Origin: Gallionella sp. | GTDB taxonomy: Bacteria; Pseudomonadota; Gammaproteobacteria; Burkholderiales; Gallionellaceae | Assembly (NCBI GenBank): GCA_028710565.1 | Contig: JAQTTV010000034.1 | Coordinates: 1-36,111 of the forward strand | Direction: 5' to 3' | DNA: 36,111 nucleotides | In this document: positions 25,402 through 33,171 of the stretch, in pieces | How the letters are laid out: each line of letters starts with the position of its first letter | Position numbering within the stretch: the first letter of the stretch is position 1 | The notes under the pieces: model-generated | The model's input: the letters and a program-made list of their open reading frames with translations, nothing else | What the model was told of the DNA's origin: nothing | Databases searched by the model: none | Position numbers and translations under genes: made by a program

Positions 25402-25989
25402 TTAGAAGCTGAAAACAAGCCCTGCTGACAACAAGGAAAGCCCTGTTTTAGTGCCACCACCGACTTCGGTCACTTGACCAAGACCTTCATATTGAGCACG
25501 CAAAGCGATTGCAGGTGTGAAGCTGTATTGCGCACCAATGCCATATGCCAAGGTTGTGCTGGATTGACTCCCTAGGTTTGCAGTCCATCCGCCTACGGCA
25601 CCACTTAACTTCATGGTCGTATTGGCGATTCCCAATTTGCCTGTCAAAGCAAATTCTTTGGTCAACGGCATGGTTCCAACAACAGCAAGTTGTAAACCAC
25701 TCGCAGCCTGTTTCGCGCTCACAACGCCGTTTGATGCTTTGGCAGCACCGTAGTCACCATAGCTCGCTTCAAAAGCGATGTTTTGGCTGAATTGATAGCC
25801 AACCGCGCCACGAACGGCGGTGTCTGTTTTGGTGCAAGTCACGCCAGCAGTTATGCCTGCGCAGCCATTTGATTGATCGGATTGCCCTAAATCAATAGCC
25901 GCATAAAAACCACCATCTGCCGCCATTGCGCTGCTTGCCATGCCAACCAGTAATGTTGCCACCAGTGCTGAGTATTGAAATTTTTTCAT
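25402..25989 (-). CDS. Small outer-membrane beta-barrel protein
   Basis: At 195 aa: a typical signal peptide (1-23, ending SAMA), then alternating hydrophobic strands consistent with an 8-stranded OmpA/OmpX-like barrel. The C-terminal residue is phenylalanine (LSAGLVFSF), the usual recognition signal for BAM-mediated insertion. Two cysteines (GCAGITAGVTCTK) lie in the first long loop and may pair. The ATG at 25989 has AAGGAA upstream; the ORF extends 20 codons further up, but that stretch has no family logic. It is a single-gene unit with its own terminator. The function (porin, adhesion, stress) is not evident. Confidence 0.9.
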   Translation of the reverse strand: MKKFQYSALVATLLVGMASSAMAADGGFYAAIDLGQSDQSNGCAGITAGVTCTKTDTAVRGAVGYQFSQNIAFEASYGDYGAAKASNGVVSAKQAASGLQLAVVGTMPLTKEFALTGKLGIANTTMKLSGAVGGWTANLGSQSSTTLAYGIGAQYSFTPAIALRAQYEGLGQVTEVGGGTKTGLSLLSAGLVFSF

Positions 25990-26062
25990 TGCTATTCCTT
26001 CCAGGTTAATATCGAACAATTTCTTGCGATTTTTCTTGCTGCGAATCAAAAATTCGCCGACT

Positions 26063-26092
26063 ATTCTGACAGATTACCGCAAGCCATGCCAA
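26063..26092 (-). promoter_or_regulatory. Candidate promoter of the beta-barrel gene
   Basis: On the minus strand: -35 TTGGCA (26087-26092), an 18-bp spacer and -10 CAGAAT (26063-26068). This leaves a 5' leader of about 65 nt, in which GCGAAT/ATTCGC (26041-26057) could form a small hairpin. Moderate support only. Confidence 0.35.
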
Positions 26093-26215
26093 CAATAGTG
26101 TTGCTTACAGGATGAAAAGGATTTTTATTTTTTTGAATTCACCCAGCCCGTGTATGCGGTAGCTGAGCTAAATGTATTGCCTTTTTCACCATGCAGGGGG
26201 CAAGTTCACCGCCAC

Positions 26216-29200
26216 CTACACTGGACTCCCCACCACCCGCTTCACTTTCCCCAATAAATCATCCACATAAGTAAATACCACTGGCACCACAAACAAGCTC
26301 AGCAACGTGGAGGTAATCAGCCCGCCGATCACCGCCGTTGCCATGGGCATACGGAAGCTGGGGTCGGCTCCGAGTCCCATGGCAATCGGCAGCATCCCCG
26401 CGCCCATGGCGATGGTGGTCATAATAATGGGGCGGGCGCGTTTGTTGCAGGCATCGACCAAGGCATCATAACGATTAAGACCAAATTCGCGCCGCGCCAT
26501 GATGGCGTATTCGACCAGCAAAATGGAGTTTTTGGTGACAATCCCCATCAGCATCAACAGTCCAATCAAGGACGGCATGGAGAAGCTGCTGCCTGTGACC
26601 AGCAACGCAATAAACGCGCCGCCGATGGACAAGGGCAAGGCTGCCAAAATCGTGATGGGTTGCAAGAAATCTTTGAATAGCATCACCAACACCACATACA
26701 CGCACAACACACCTGTCAGCATCGCCATCCCGAAGCTGCCGAACAACTCCTTCATCCGTTCTGCGTCGCCTGATTCCGCACGTTTCACACTGGGCGGCAG
26801 GGCATTCAAGCTAGGTAATTTCTCAACTTTCGCAAACACATCGCCCAATTGCTGCCCATTGAGTTCGACGTTAATGCTCACATTGCGACTGCGATCCCGT
26901 CGGTCGATTTGTGCAGAGCCGCTACTCATGCGTATGTCGGCGACATTACCCAGCATGACGTTCCCTTGTTTGCTGGGTACGGGCAGACGTGCCAACACGC
27001 TTAAATCCATACGCGCTGCGTCAGGCATTTGAATACGAATAGGGATTTGGCGTTGCGGCAAATTAAGTTTTGCCAATGCCGCGCTGTAATCGCCCGCCGT
27101 GGCGATGCGCACCACGTCGCCCATGCCTTCCGCTGTCACCCCCAAGTCCGCCATGCGGGCAAAGTTAGGCGTGATGCTGATTTCGGGGCGAACTAGGCTG
27201 GCGGTGGAGGTGACGTTGCCTAAGCCAGGTAAGGTACGCAAATCGCGTTCCACGCTACGCACGGTGTCGTTCAATACCTGCGAGTCATCGCCCGACAAAA
27301 TCAGTTGCAATTTCTCGCCTGAATCACCCGCACCAACCGTTACACGCACCCCAGGAATGGCGGCAATTTTTTCGCGCAACACCGCTTCAACTTCGGATTG
27401 ATTCAACTTGCGCTCACTGCGATGTGAGAGGGTGACGTTCATATTCACTTTACGCACATCCACGGCAGCACCTGCCGAAAACAAATCGCCGCCACTTCCC
27501 CGACCGACCGCCGTAAAGACTTTTTTGACTTCAGGCACTTGCATTAGAATTTTCCGTGCCTGCTCAGCAGCAGCCGCAGTTTGCACCAACGTAGAGCCAG
27601 GTTGCAGCTCCAGCGTTACTTGGGTTAACCCTCGATCCGCGCTGGGCACAAAGCCCTTGGGCAGCAACGGAATCAACATCAGTGAACCAATGAAAAATGC
27701 CACTGCCATGACCGACGTTTTAAAACGATTGTGCAAACACCAGCGCACCCAGCCCAAATAGCGGCTCATCAATTTACTGTCGTGTTCTTCTAGTACGATG
27801 GGTTTCAGCAAATACGCCGCCATCATCGGCGTGAGCAATCGTGCCACGAGCAACGAAGCCATAATCGCCAATGCCGCTGTCCAGCCAAATTGTTTGAAAA
27901 ATTTACCAGGAATGCCACTCATAAATGCCGTGGGCAAAAATACTGATACCAGCGTAAACGTGGTTGCCACCACCGCCAGCCCGATTTCGTTGGTTGCCTC
28001 CATCGCGGCTTGATACGGCGATTTACCTTGGTGCAAATGGCGCACGATGTTTTCGATTTCCACGATGGCATCATCGACCACGATCCCCACCACCAACGCC
28101 AACGACAACAACGACACGGTGTTAAGGGTAAAGCCAAAATAGTGCATCCCGATAAAGGTGGGAATCACGGATAAGGGCAAGGCGGCAGCAGACACCAGCG
28201 TGGAACGCCAGTCGCGTAAAAACCACCACACCACCAAAATCGCCAACAACGCACCTTCATACAACAAGTGCATTGAACCGTCGAAGTTTTCCTTCACCAC
28301 CGCAACATTGTTAAACGCTTCGCTGATTTTCACATTGCTGTGCGAAGCGTTCAGTTTATCCACCGCAGCCAGCACCGCTTGACCCACTTCGATTTCGCTG
28401 CTCCCTTTGGAGCGGGTAACTTCAAAAGCAATGACAGATTTATCGTTCAACAATGCAAGCGAGCTGCGCGTGGCAAAAGTGTCGCGCACGTTTGCCAATT
28501 GGTCGAGACGATAATGTCGCCCATCGAGCAATACGATATTCATTGCCGCCAACTCGGCCGCCGTTTGTACGGTGCCAAGGGTGCGCACCGATTGCTCTGC
28601 CCCGCCTATATCTGCACGCCCACCTGATGACTCCTGTTGCACCCGCTTGATTTGGCGAGAAATATCTGCTATGGACACATTCAAGGCTTGGATTTTAACG
28701 GGATCAATGTCAATGTGAATTTCTCGATCCACCCCACCAATACGGGATACTCTTCCCACGCCAGGGGTCGCCAACAACATTTTGGACACTTCGTTATCGA
28801 CATACCAAGAAATGTCTTGCTCATCCAATTGGTCAGAGGTCACGCTATACGTCAAAATCGGACGACCTGAGGTGTTTGCCTTGGTAATCACGGGTTCCTT
28901 CATATTGCTGGGCAAGTCGCTGCGAATGCGGCTGATGGCATCTCGCACGTCATTAACCGCTTCAGTCGTATCTTTTTCCAACTTGAACTCAACCGAAATG
29001 GTGGCAACGCCATCGGTAATGTGGGTATGCGTATGCTCAACTTGCCCTAAGCTCGCCACGGCATTTTCAATTTTTCGCGCCACCTCGGTTTCCATCTGCA
29101 CGGGTGCCGCCCCTTCCAAGGTGGCATTGACAGTGACGACGGGGAGCTCAATATCAGGAAAATCCTGCACAATCATAGTGCGGAAGCTGTTTAACCCAAT

Positions 29201-29269
29201 CAGCGTCAACATCACAAACAGTAAAATAGACGGAATGGGGTTCTTAATCGACCAAGCGGAAATATTCAT
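26216..29269 (-). CDS. RND (HAE1 family) multidrug efflux pump, inner-membrane subunit
   Basis: The proton-driven pump of a tripartite efflux system (1017 aa). The N-terminus (IKNPIPSILLFVMLTLIG) is TM1, followed by a first porter region with the family's repeated layout. TM4 holds the proton-relay aspartate pair (VGIVVDDAIVEIENIV, near residue 397). A second large periplasmic part is followed by TM8-12 (for example FIALLVTGSSFSMPSLIGLL). The ATG at 29269 has CGGAG 7 nt upstream and lies 12 bp after the fusion-protein stop. It is the last gene of the operon. The substrate is unknown; the sequence looks closer to drug and solvent pumps than to heavy-metal CusA types. Confidence 0.95.
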   Translation of the reverse strand: MNISAWSIKNPIPSILLFVMLTLIGLNSFRTMIVQDFPDIELPVVTVNATLEGAAPVQMETEVARKIENAVASLGQVEHTHTHITDGVATISVEFKLEKDTTEAVNDVRDAISRIRSDLPSNMKEPVITKANTSGRPILTYSVTSDQLDEQDISWYVDNEVSKMLLATPGVGRVSRIGGVDREIHIDIDPVKIQALNVSIADISRQIKRVQQESSGGRADIGGAEQSVRTLGTVQTAAELAAMNIVLLDGRHYRLDQLANVRDTFATRSSLALLNDKSVIAFEVTRSKGSSEIEVGQAVLAAVDKLNASHSNVKISEAFNNVAVVKENFDGSMHLLYEGALLAILVVWWFLRDWRSTLVSAAALPLSVIPTFIGMHYFGFTLNTVSLLSLALVVGIVVDDAIVEIENIVRHLHQGKSPYQAAMEATNEIGLAVVATTFTLVSVFLPTAFMSGIPGKFFKQFGWTAALAIMASLLVARLLTPMMAAYLLKPIVLEEHDSKLMSRYLGWVRWCLHNRFKTSVMAVAFFIGSLMLIPLLPKGFVPSADRGLTQVTLELQPGSTLVQTAAAAEQARKILMQVPEVKKVFTAVGRGSGGDLFSAGAAVDVRKVNMNVTLSHRSERKLNQSEVEAVLREKIAAIPGVRVTVGAGDSGEKLQLILSGDDSQVLNDTVRSVERDLRTLPGLGNVTSTASLVRPEISITPNFARMADLGVTAEGMGDVVRIATAGDYSAALAKLNLPQRQIPIRIQMPDAARMDLSVLARLPVPSKQGNVMLGNVADIRMSSGSAQIDRRDRSRNVSINVELNGQQLGDVFAKVEKLPSLNALPPSVKRAESGDAERMKELFGSFGMAMLTGVLCVYVVLVMLFKDFLQPITILAALPLSIGGAFIALLVTGSSFSMPSLIGLLMLMGIVTKNSILLVEYAIMARREFGLNRYDALVDACNKRARPIIMTTIAMGAGMLPIAMGLGADPSFRMPMATAVIGGLITSTLLSLFVVPVVFTYVDDLLGKVKRVVGSPV

Positions 29270-29281
29270 GGTGGACTCCGA

Positions 29282-30475
29282 TTAAATCGAACGCGGCAAT
29301 AAGCAACCGTTCGTGCTGAGTTTATCGAAGCACCCTTCGACAAGCTCAGGGCGAACGGCCATGTGAAGCTCAGGTTGAACGGCGGCATGACGATCAGCCA
29401 AGCGAACCACATCGCCATCATTTAAGAATCCTGCGCCGCTGGTCACCACACTCATATCCGCCATGACGCCGCTGAGAATTTCCACGCGATCTTGTTGGTG
29501 ACGACCCGTGGTCACTTTGAGTTGCATCACGCGATTGTCTTTGCCCGCACGATAAACGTAAGCAAAGCCATCGCGCATCACCACCGCACTTTGCGGCAAG
29601 GTCAAAGCGTTGGATGTACCCAATTCAAATTCACCTTGCAAAAATGTGCCCGCTCTTAAAGCAGGACTAGAAGGCAAAGCGACATATACTGTACCGTTGC
29701 GAGTTTGCGGATCAATCACGGGCGAAATGCGCACCACGCTGGCGACGAGCGCATCACCTTGCGCTAACAGCACTTTGACTTTTTGCCCGAGGCGTACTTG
29801 TTGCAACGCCGCGTCCGACAATTCGGCACGCCATTCCAATTTGCCTTGACGAATCAAACGAAACATTTCCGCGCCCGCTTGCATCACCGCACCCACCGTG
29901 GCGGTGCGAGCGGAAATCAAACCATCATCCGATGCCACCACGCGGGTGTAATTCAAACGCAATTTTTCAGCGGCGAGTCGCGCTTCCGCAGATTGCACTT
30001 GGGCGCGGGCGGTATCGGCGGCGGTGGATAATTGCAACAACTCCTGCGCACTCATCGCCCCACTGTCCTTGATACTTTGCGCCCGTTGCAAATGCACGGT
30101 GGCTTCAGCAAAACGCGCTTTAGCCTCATCGGCAGCCGCTTGTTGCTGGTTCAAGGTCGCTTGCGACAACTCATCCGCAAAGCGCGCTAACACCTGCCCT
30201 TTTTTCACCGAGTCGCCCACATTGACCAACACCTCCGCCAAGCGCAAGCCACCGATTTCCGCGCCAATAATCGCTTCTTGCCAAGGTAGCACGCCGCCAC
30301 TAGCTGACACACGAACTTGCCACACTTGGGTTTCAGGCAAGGCTATCATCACGGTCAAAGCGGGCTTTTGCGCTGTCACGGTGGCAGGTACTTCGGGTTT
30401 TTTACCCTTAGTCACCAAAATCGCTCCCGCGACAACAGCTACAACCACCACACCTAACAATATTTTTTTATTCAT
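29282..30475 (-). CDS. RND efflux membrane fusion protein with repeat-derived C-terminus
   Basis: The periplasmic adaptor (HlyD/AcrA family, 397 aa) that joins pump and outer-membrane channel. An N-terminal TM anchor (about 4-23) precedes a biotinyl-lipoyl half motif (GGLRLAEVLVNVGDSVKKGQ), an alpha-hairpin rich in A, Q and E (about 110-175), the second lipoyl half, and beta-barrel and membrane-proximal domains. The last 30 or so residues (about VQPELHMAVRPELVEGCFDK onward) are encoded by copies of the dispersed TTCGACAAGCTCA palindrome (29308-29382), so the natural C-terminus was lost or extended. The ATG at 30475 follows the small membrane gene by 16 bp. Confidence 0.93.
   Translation of the reverse strand: MNKKILLGVVVVAVVAGAILVTKGKKPEVPATVTAQKPALTVMIALPETQVWQVRVSASGGVLPWQEAIIGAEIGGLRLAEVLVNVGDSVKKGQVLARFADELSQATLNQQQAAADEAKARFAEATVHLQRAQSIKDSGAMSAQELLQLSTAADTARAQVQSAEARLAAEKLRLNYTRVVASDDGLISARTATVGAVMQAGAEMFRLIRQGKLEWRAELSDAALQQVRLGQKVKVLLAQGDALVASVVRISPVIDPQTRNGTVYVALPSSPALRAGTFLQGEFELGTSNALTLPQSAVVMRDGFAYVYRAGKDNRVMQLKVTTGRHQQDRVEILSGVMADMSVVTSGAGFLNDGDVVRLADRHAAVQPELHMAVRPELVEGCFDKLSTNGCLLPRSI
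29308..29382. repeat. Palindromic TTCGACAAGCTCA repeat inside a gene
   Basis: CCGTTCGTGCTGAGTTTATC plus GAAG (29308-29331) is an inverted copy of CTTCGACAAGCTCAGGGCG plus AACGG (29335-29358). A third partial unit (AAGCTCAGGTTGAACGG) ends at 29382. The element is read in frame as the C-terminal tail of the fusion protein. Confidence 0.85.
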
Positions 30476-30491
30476 CTTTTTCTCCTACGCG

Positions 30492-30689
30492 TCAATTTTT
30501 CAACGCAAAAACCAGTATGCCGATTACGACAATCACGAAAATCAAGCCTACAAAACTAAAATAGTATGGATTGCTATTCGGCTGAGGCCTCACTTTGCCC
30601 AGCGTCAACACGCTCACGACCTTTACACCAATGCGATAAAGCAGATATTCAAAAACAACGGTCACAAGCCAGTCCATTAGCAATTCCAT
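30492..30689 (-). CDS. Small membrane protein in the efflux operon (65 aa)
   Basis: Not recognised. Two hydrophobic helices (about 4-28 and 43-63) are separated by a short polar turn with GKVRPQPNSNPYY, and the protein ends in a lysine-asparagine tail. The ATG at 30689 has GGGAG about 10 nt upstream, and the stop is 16 bp before the fusion-protein start, so it belongs to this operon. Its size and two-helix form resemble small pump-associated membrane proteins such as AcrZ only in general terms; AcrZ itself has one helix. A modulating or stabilising role for the pump is inference. Confidence 0.7.
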   Translation of the reverse strand: MELLMDWLVTVVFEYLLYRIGVKVVSVLTLGKVRPQPNSNPYYFSFVGLIFVIVVIGILVFALKN

Positions 30690-30726
30690 GTTAGAAAATC
30701 TCCCTCACCATTTTGTGGAATCAGTC

Positions 30727-30797
30727 GTAGAATGTGCCGACAGGCGCACCTAAATGTTATTCAAATTCAAAAAGATGCGCCTATCGGCACATCCTAT
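30727..30797. repeat. GTAG-type inverted repeat in the efflux operon
   Basis: GTAGAATGTGCCGACAGGCG (from 30727) and its near complement CGCCTATCGGCACATCCTA (from 30779) form a hairpin of about 70 bp overall. It belongs to the same structural class as 725-800 and 14546-14620. Confidence 0.75.
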
Positions 30798-30807
30798 GCG
30801 CCATATT

Positions 30808-30908
30808 CCCTCCCCCTAGCAGGGGGAGGGTTAGGGTGGGGGTTGAAACGTTCACTGGTAACGAACCATTCAACCCCCATCCCAGCCTTCCCCCTGCTAG
30901 GGGGAAGG
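30808..30908. repeat. Long C/G-rich hairpin in the efflux operon
   Basis: Arms of about 45 bp (30808-30853 and 30863-30908) are inverted copies, starting CCCTCCCCCTAGCAGGGGGA and ending CCCTGCTAGGGGGAAGG. Each arm also has its own CCCCTAGCAGGGG-type palindrome. With the element at 30727-30797 it fills the 227-bp gap between the nodT-like gene and the small membrane gene and could reduce read-through. Confidence 0.8.
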
Positions 30909-30916
30909 AGCTGCTT

Positions 30917-32314
30917 TCAGGGCATTCTACGCGGCTCACTTTTCCCATCCCAACCGCCACCCAAGGCTTTATAAACCGCAATCCACGCCGATACACTTTC
31001 GCGTTGCAAGACAACAAGGGCTTCTTGGGCTTGTAATTCATCCCGTTGTGCGCCCTCTAATTCCAGCCAATTTGCGATGCCTGCGGCTTGGCGAGCAGCG
31101 GTGATTTGGTGGATAGCGAGCAAGGGTGCATAGGATTGCTGGGCGGAGATTAAGCGAGTGTTGGAAACATCCAAGCGAATCAGCGCATCTTCGACTTCGC
31201 GCACGGCTTCGCGCACGCTGCGACGATAACTAGCATCGGCGTAATCAAAACGGGCTTTCGCACCTTCCATGATAGATTTGCGTTTACCGCCGTCAAACAA
31301 AGGAATCGACAAGCTAGGGCCGAATGACCAAGTGGTTGCTTGCAAATTGGCTCCGCCGACCTGCACGCGATTGAAACCTATCGAACCGAGCAAAGACAAG
31401 CTGGGCAACAGTGCGGCTTTAGATGCCCCAATGTCAGCACTCGCCGCCGCCAAGTTAAATTCCGCTGCCGCGACATCGGGGCGTTGACTCAACGCATTTG
31501 CCGCGACTTGACTGACATCTAACGACGTGGGAACGGGCAATTGACCGCGTTGGGCGGATAAACGCGTTTGCAAATCAGCGGGCGCGATGCCTGTTAAGGC
31601 GGTGAGTTTATTGATGCTGCGGGCGCAATCACCTTGTTTAGCAGCATAGGCGGCGGCACTGTCTAATTGGCTGATTTGGGTGCGTGCGACTTCCACATCG
31701 GACGCGAGTCCTGCGGATTGTTTTTGCCGCACCATAGACAAGGTGTGGTCGCGAGACTGGCTGACTTGTTGGTAAACATCGGCGGTGGCTTCGCATTGGC
31801 GCAATTCGACATACGCATCTGCCACTTCAGCCGCCAACGAAATCCGCGCTGCATGCCATTGCGCGCCACTTGCGCCAAAATTAGCGGTGGCCAATTCGGC
31901 GTTGCGGCGATTTTTGCCGAATAAATCCAATTCCCAACCCGCATCAAAACCTGCTCGATTCAGCGTTTGGCGAACCACTTGCTGACCAAATACCGACTGA
32001 CTTTTCGTGGAAGCCAAGGTCGCCCCCAAGGCAGGCAAAAACACGCCGCGACTGCCTTCGGCATTGGCGCGTGCTTCTTGCACTTTCGCCCACGCCATAT
32101 CCAAGGATGGACTGGTTTGCTCCGCGTCGATAATCAATTGATTCAACACGGGATCATTAAATTGCGCCCACCATTGCGTCAAATTTTCCACCTTGCCGCC
32201 ATGTGGCAACGGTGCGCGCCACTCTTGCGTAGGATGTGCGGGCTGTACAAAATCAGGTCCCACTGCGCATCCCGTCAGCGATAGCAAGATCATCCATCCC
32301 AGTAATTTATTCAT
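30917..32314 (-). CDS. Outer-membrane efflux channel lipoprotein (NodT/TolC-like)
   Basis: The exit duct of the tripartite pump (465 aa). The lipobox LTGC places the lipidated cysteine at C16. Two repeated OEP domains follow, with alpha-hairpins rich in A, Q, S and L (for example VQEARANAEGSRG, and later KARFDYADASYRRSVREAVREVEDAL). The ATG at 32314 (MNKLLGW) follows GAGGA; the upstream ATG at 32332 is less likely. It overlaps the end of tetR by 8 bp, so the two are coupled. The C-terminus after LGGGWDGK is short and basic. Confidence 0.94.
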   Translation of the reverse strand: MNKLLGWMILLSLTGCAVGPDFVQPAHPTQEWRAPLPHGGKVENLTQWWAQFNDPVLNQLIIDAEQTSPSLDMAWAKVQEARANAEGSRGVFLPALGATLASTKSQSVFGQQVVRQTLNRAGFDAGWELDLFGKNRRNAELATANFGASGAQWHAARISLAAEVADAYVELRQCEATADVYQQVSQSRDHTLSMVRQKQSAGLASDVEVARTQISQLDSAAAYAAKQGDCARSINKLTALTGIAPADLQTRLSAQRGQLPVPTSLDVSQVAANALSQRPDVAAAEFNLAAASADIGASKAALLPSLSLLGSIGFNRVQVGGANLQATTWSFGPSLSIPLFDGGKRKSIMEGAKARFDYADASYRRSVREAVREVEDALIRLDVSNTRLISAQQSYAPLLAIHQITAARQAAGIANWLELEGAQRDELQAQEALVVLQRESVSAWIAVYKALGGGWDGKSEPRRMP

Positions 32315-32939
32315 GCTGTCCTCGTTCCGCATCTATCAAGGTTTTGGCGTAGCCGACTAATCGTTGCAAGCGCATTTCGCCCGCATTTTTCCCGTGGATC
32401 AATTCGGGCGAGAGCACTTCCACCACGCGCCGCCCATGCACAAACGCGCTTCCCATGCCCATGATGGCAAAAGCCAGTTGCTCGATGGCTAAATCGGGTT
32501 CAGTTTTGCCCAGTTCACGACACAATAATTGCTTTAATTTTTCGTGATTAGGCTTGATATGTTCTGATAACGCATCGCCCAAAATCCCGCTGGGATCCGC
32601 TTCTTCCCGTGCGTGCAGCTGCATAAATTTTTGCAGCATCACTTCTTCCGCTGTCGCAACGGGTGGGAGCATCCATTGATAAAAGCTGGATAAAGCCTGC
32701 TCCAAGGTGACCGATTCAATGTCAACTTGTGCAAAAATGTTAGATTTTTCAGCAAAGGGCAGCGCAAATACCGCGCGATACAACCCCGCCTTGTCCGCAA
32801 AGTAATAGTGTATCGCAGCCAAATTCACCTCTGCCCGACGGCTAATTTCACGCGTCGTGGCTGCGTGAAAACCAACTTCCGCAAACACTTCCATGCCCGC
32901 ATGTAACAAGCGCATACGCGCATCTTCTGGTTGTTTCAT
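32307..32939 (-). CDS. TetR-family regulator, CecR-like, of the efflux operon
   Basis: A repressor of 210 aa. The N-terminal helix-turn-helix spans about 10-50 (AGMEVFAEVGFHAATTREIS, then AAIHYYFADKAGLY). The ligand-binding part resembles the CecR/YbiH type with a DUF1956-like C-terminal domain, judged by pattern only. It is the first gene of the operon and overlaps the channel gene. The 42-bp palindrome at 32983-33024, covering its own promoter, is the likely operator, so autorepression with release by pump substrates is expected. Confidence 0.9.
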   Translation of the reverse strand: MKQPEDARMRLLHAGMEVFAEVGFHAATTREISRRAEVNLAAIHYYFADKAGLYRAVFALPFAEKSNIFAQVDIESVTLEQALSSFYQWMLPPVATAEEVMLQKFMQLHAREEADPSGILGDALSEHIKPNHEKLKQLLCRELGKTEPDLAIEQLAFAIMGMGSAFVHGRRVVEVLSPELIHGKNAGEMRLQRLVGYAKTLIDAERGQHE

Positions 32940-32974
32940 ACCGAATATTTAGTTAATCAGTTCAATGTGCGCAC

Positions 32975-33003
32975 ACATTAAGTCAAACGACCGATTAAGT
33001 CAA
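32975..33003 (-). promoter_or_regulatory. Promoter of the tetR-efflux operon
   Basis: On the minus strand: -35 TTGACT (32998-33003), exactly 17 bp, then -10 TAATGT (32975-32980). Most of it lies within the palindrome at 32983-33024, so a bound regulator would block polymerase. A short palindrome TGTGCGCACA (32967-32976) touches the -10 box and may be a further site. Confidence 0.6.
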
Positions 33004-33024
33004 ATGACTTAATCGGTCGTTTGA
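32983..33024. promoter_or_regulatory. Perfect 42-bp palindrome, likely TetR-family operator
   Basis: Two perfect 20-bp arms (TCAAACGACCGATTAAGTCA and its complement) around an AA centre. The motif TTAAGTCAAAYGAC also occurs in direct orientation at about 32979-32992 and 32996-33009. It sits on the only promoter candidate of the efflux operon. The length and perfection suggest two cooperating dimers. Confidence 0.7.
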
Positions 33025-33028
33025 ACAT

Positions 33029-33056
33029 AAAAAAGGACACCGAAGCATCCTTTTTT
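33029..33056 (-). terminator. Terminator of the symporter gene
   Basis: On the minus strand AAAAAAGGATGC, loop TTCG, GTGTCCTTTTTT: a 12-bp stem (with two G-T pairs) closed by a C(UUCG)G-type tetraloop and ending in six T. It lies between the symporter stop and the tetR promoter, separating the two transcription units. Confidence 0.85.
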
Positions 33057-33075
33057 GTTGCGCAAGCGAAGTAAG

Positions 33076-33165
33076 TGCTGATTTATTCGGCTTTATAGTT
33101 TTTTGCTGGCGCAAAGATGCTTATTTATCAATGTACTGGATTCCGACTTTCGTCGGAATGACGAA
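33076..33165. repeat. 90-bp dispersed repeat, copy 2 (partner 21268-21356)
   Basis: Same start (TGCTGATTTATTCGG) and the same terminal hairpin (CTGGATTCCGAC...GTCGGAATGACGAA) as copy 1, at about 80% identity, 7 bp past the symporter stop. Confidence 0.8.
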
Positions 33166-33171
33166 ATTGCT

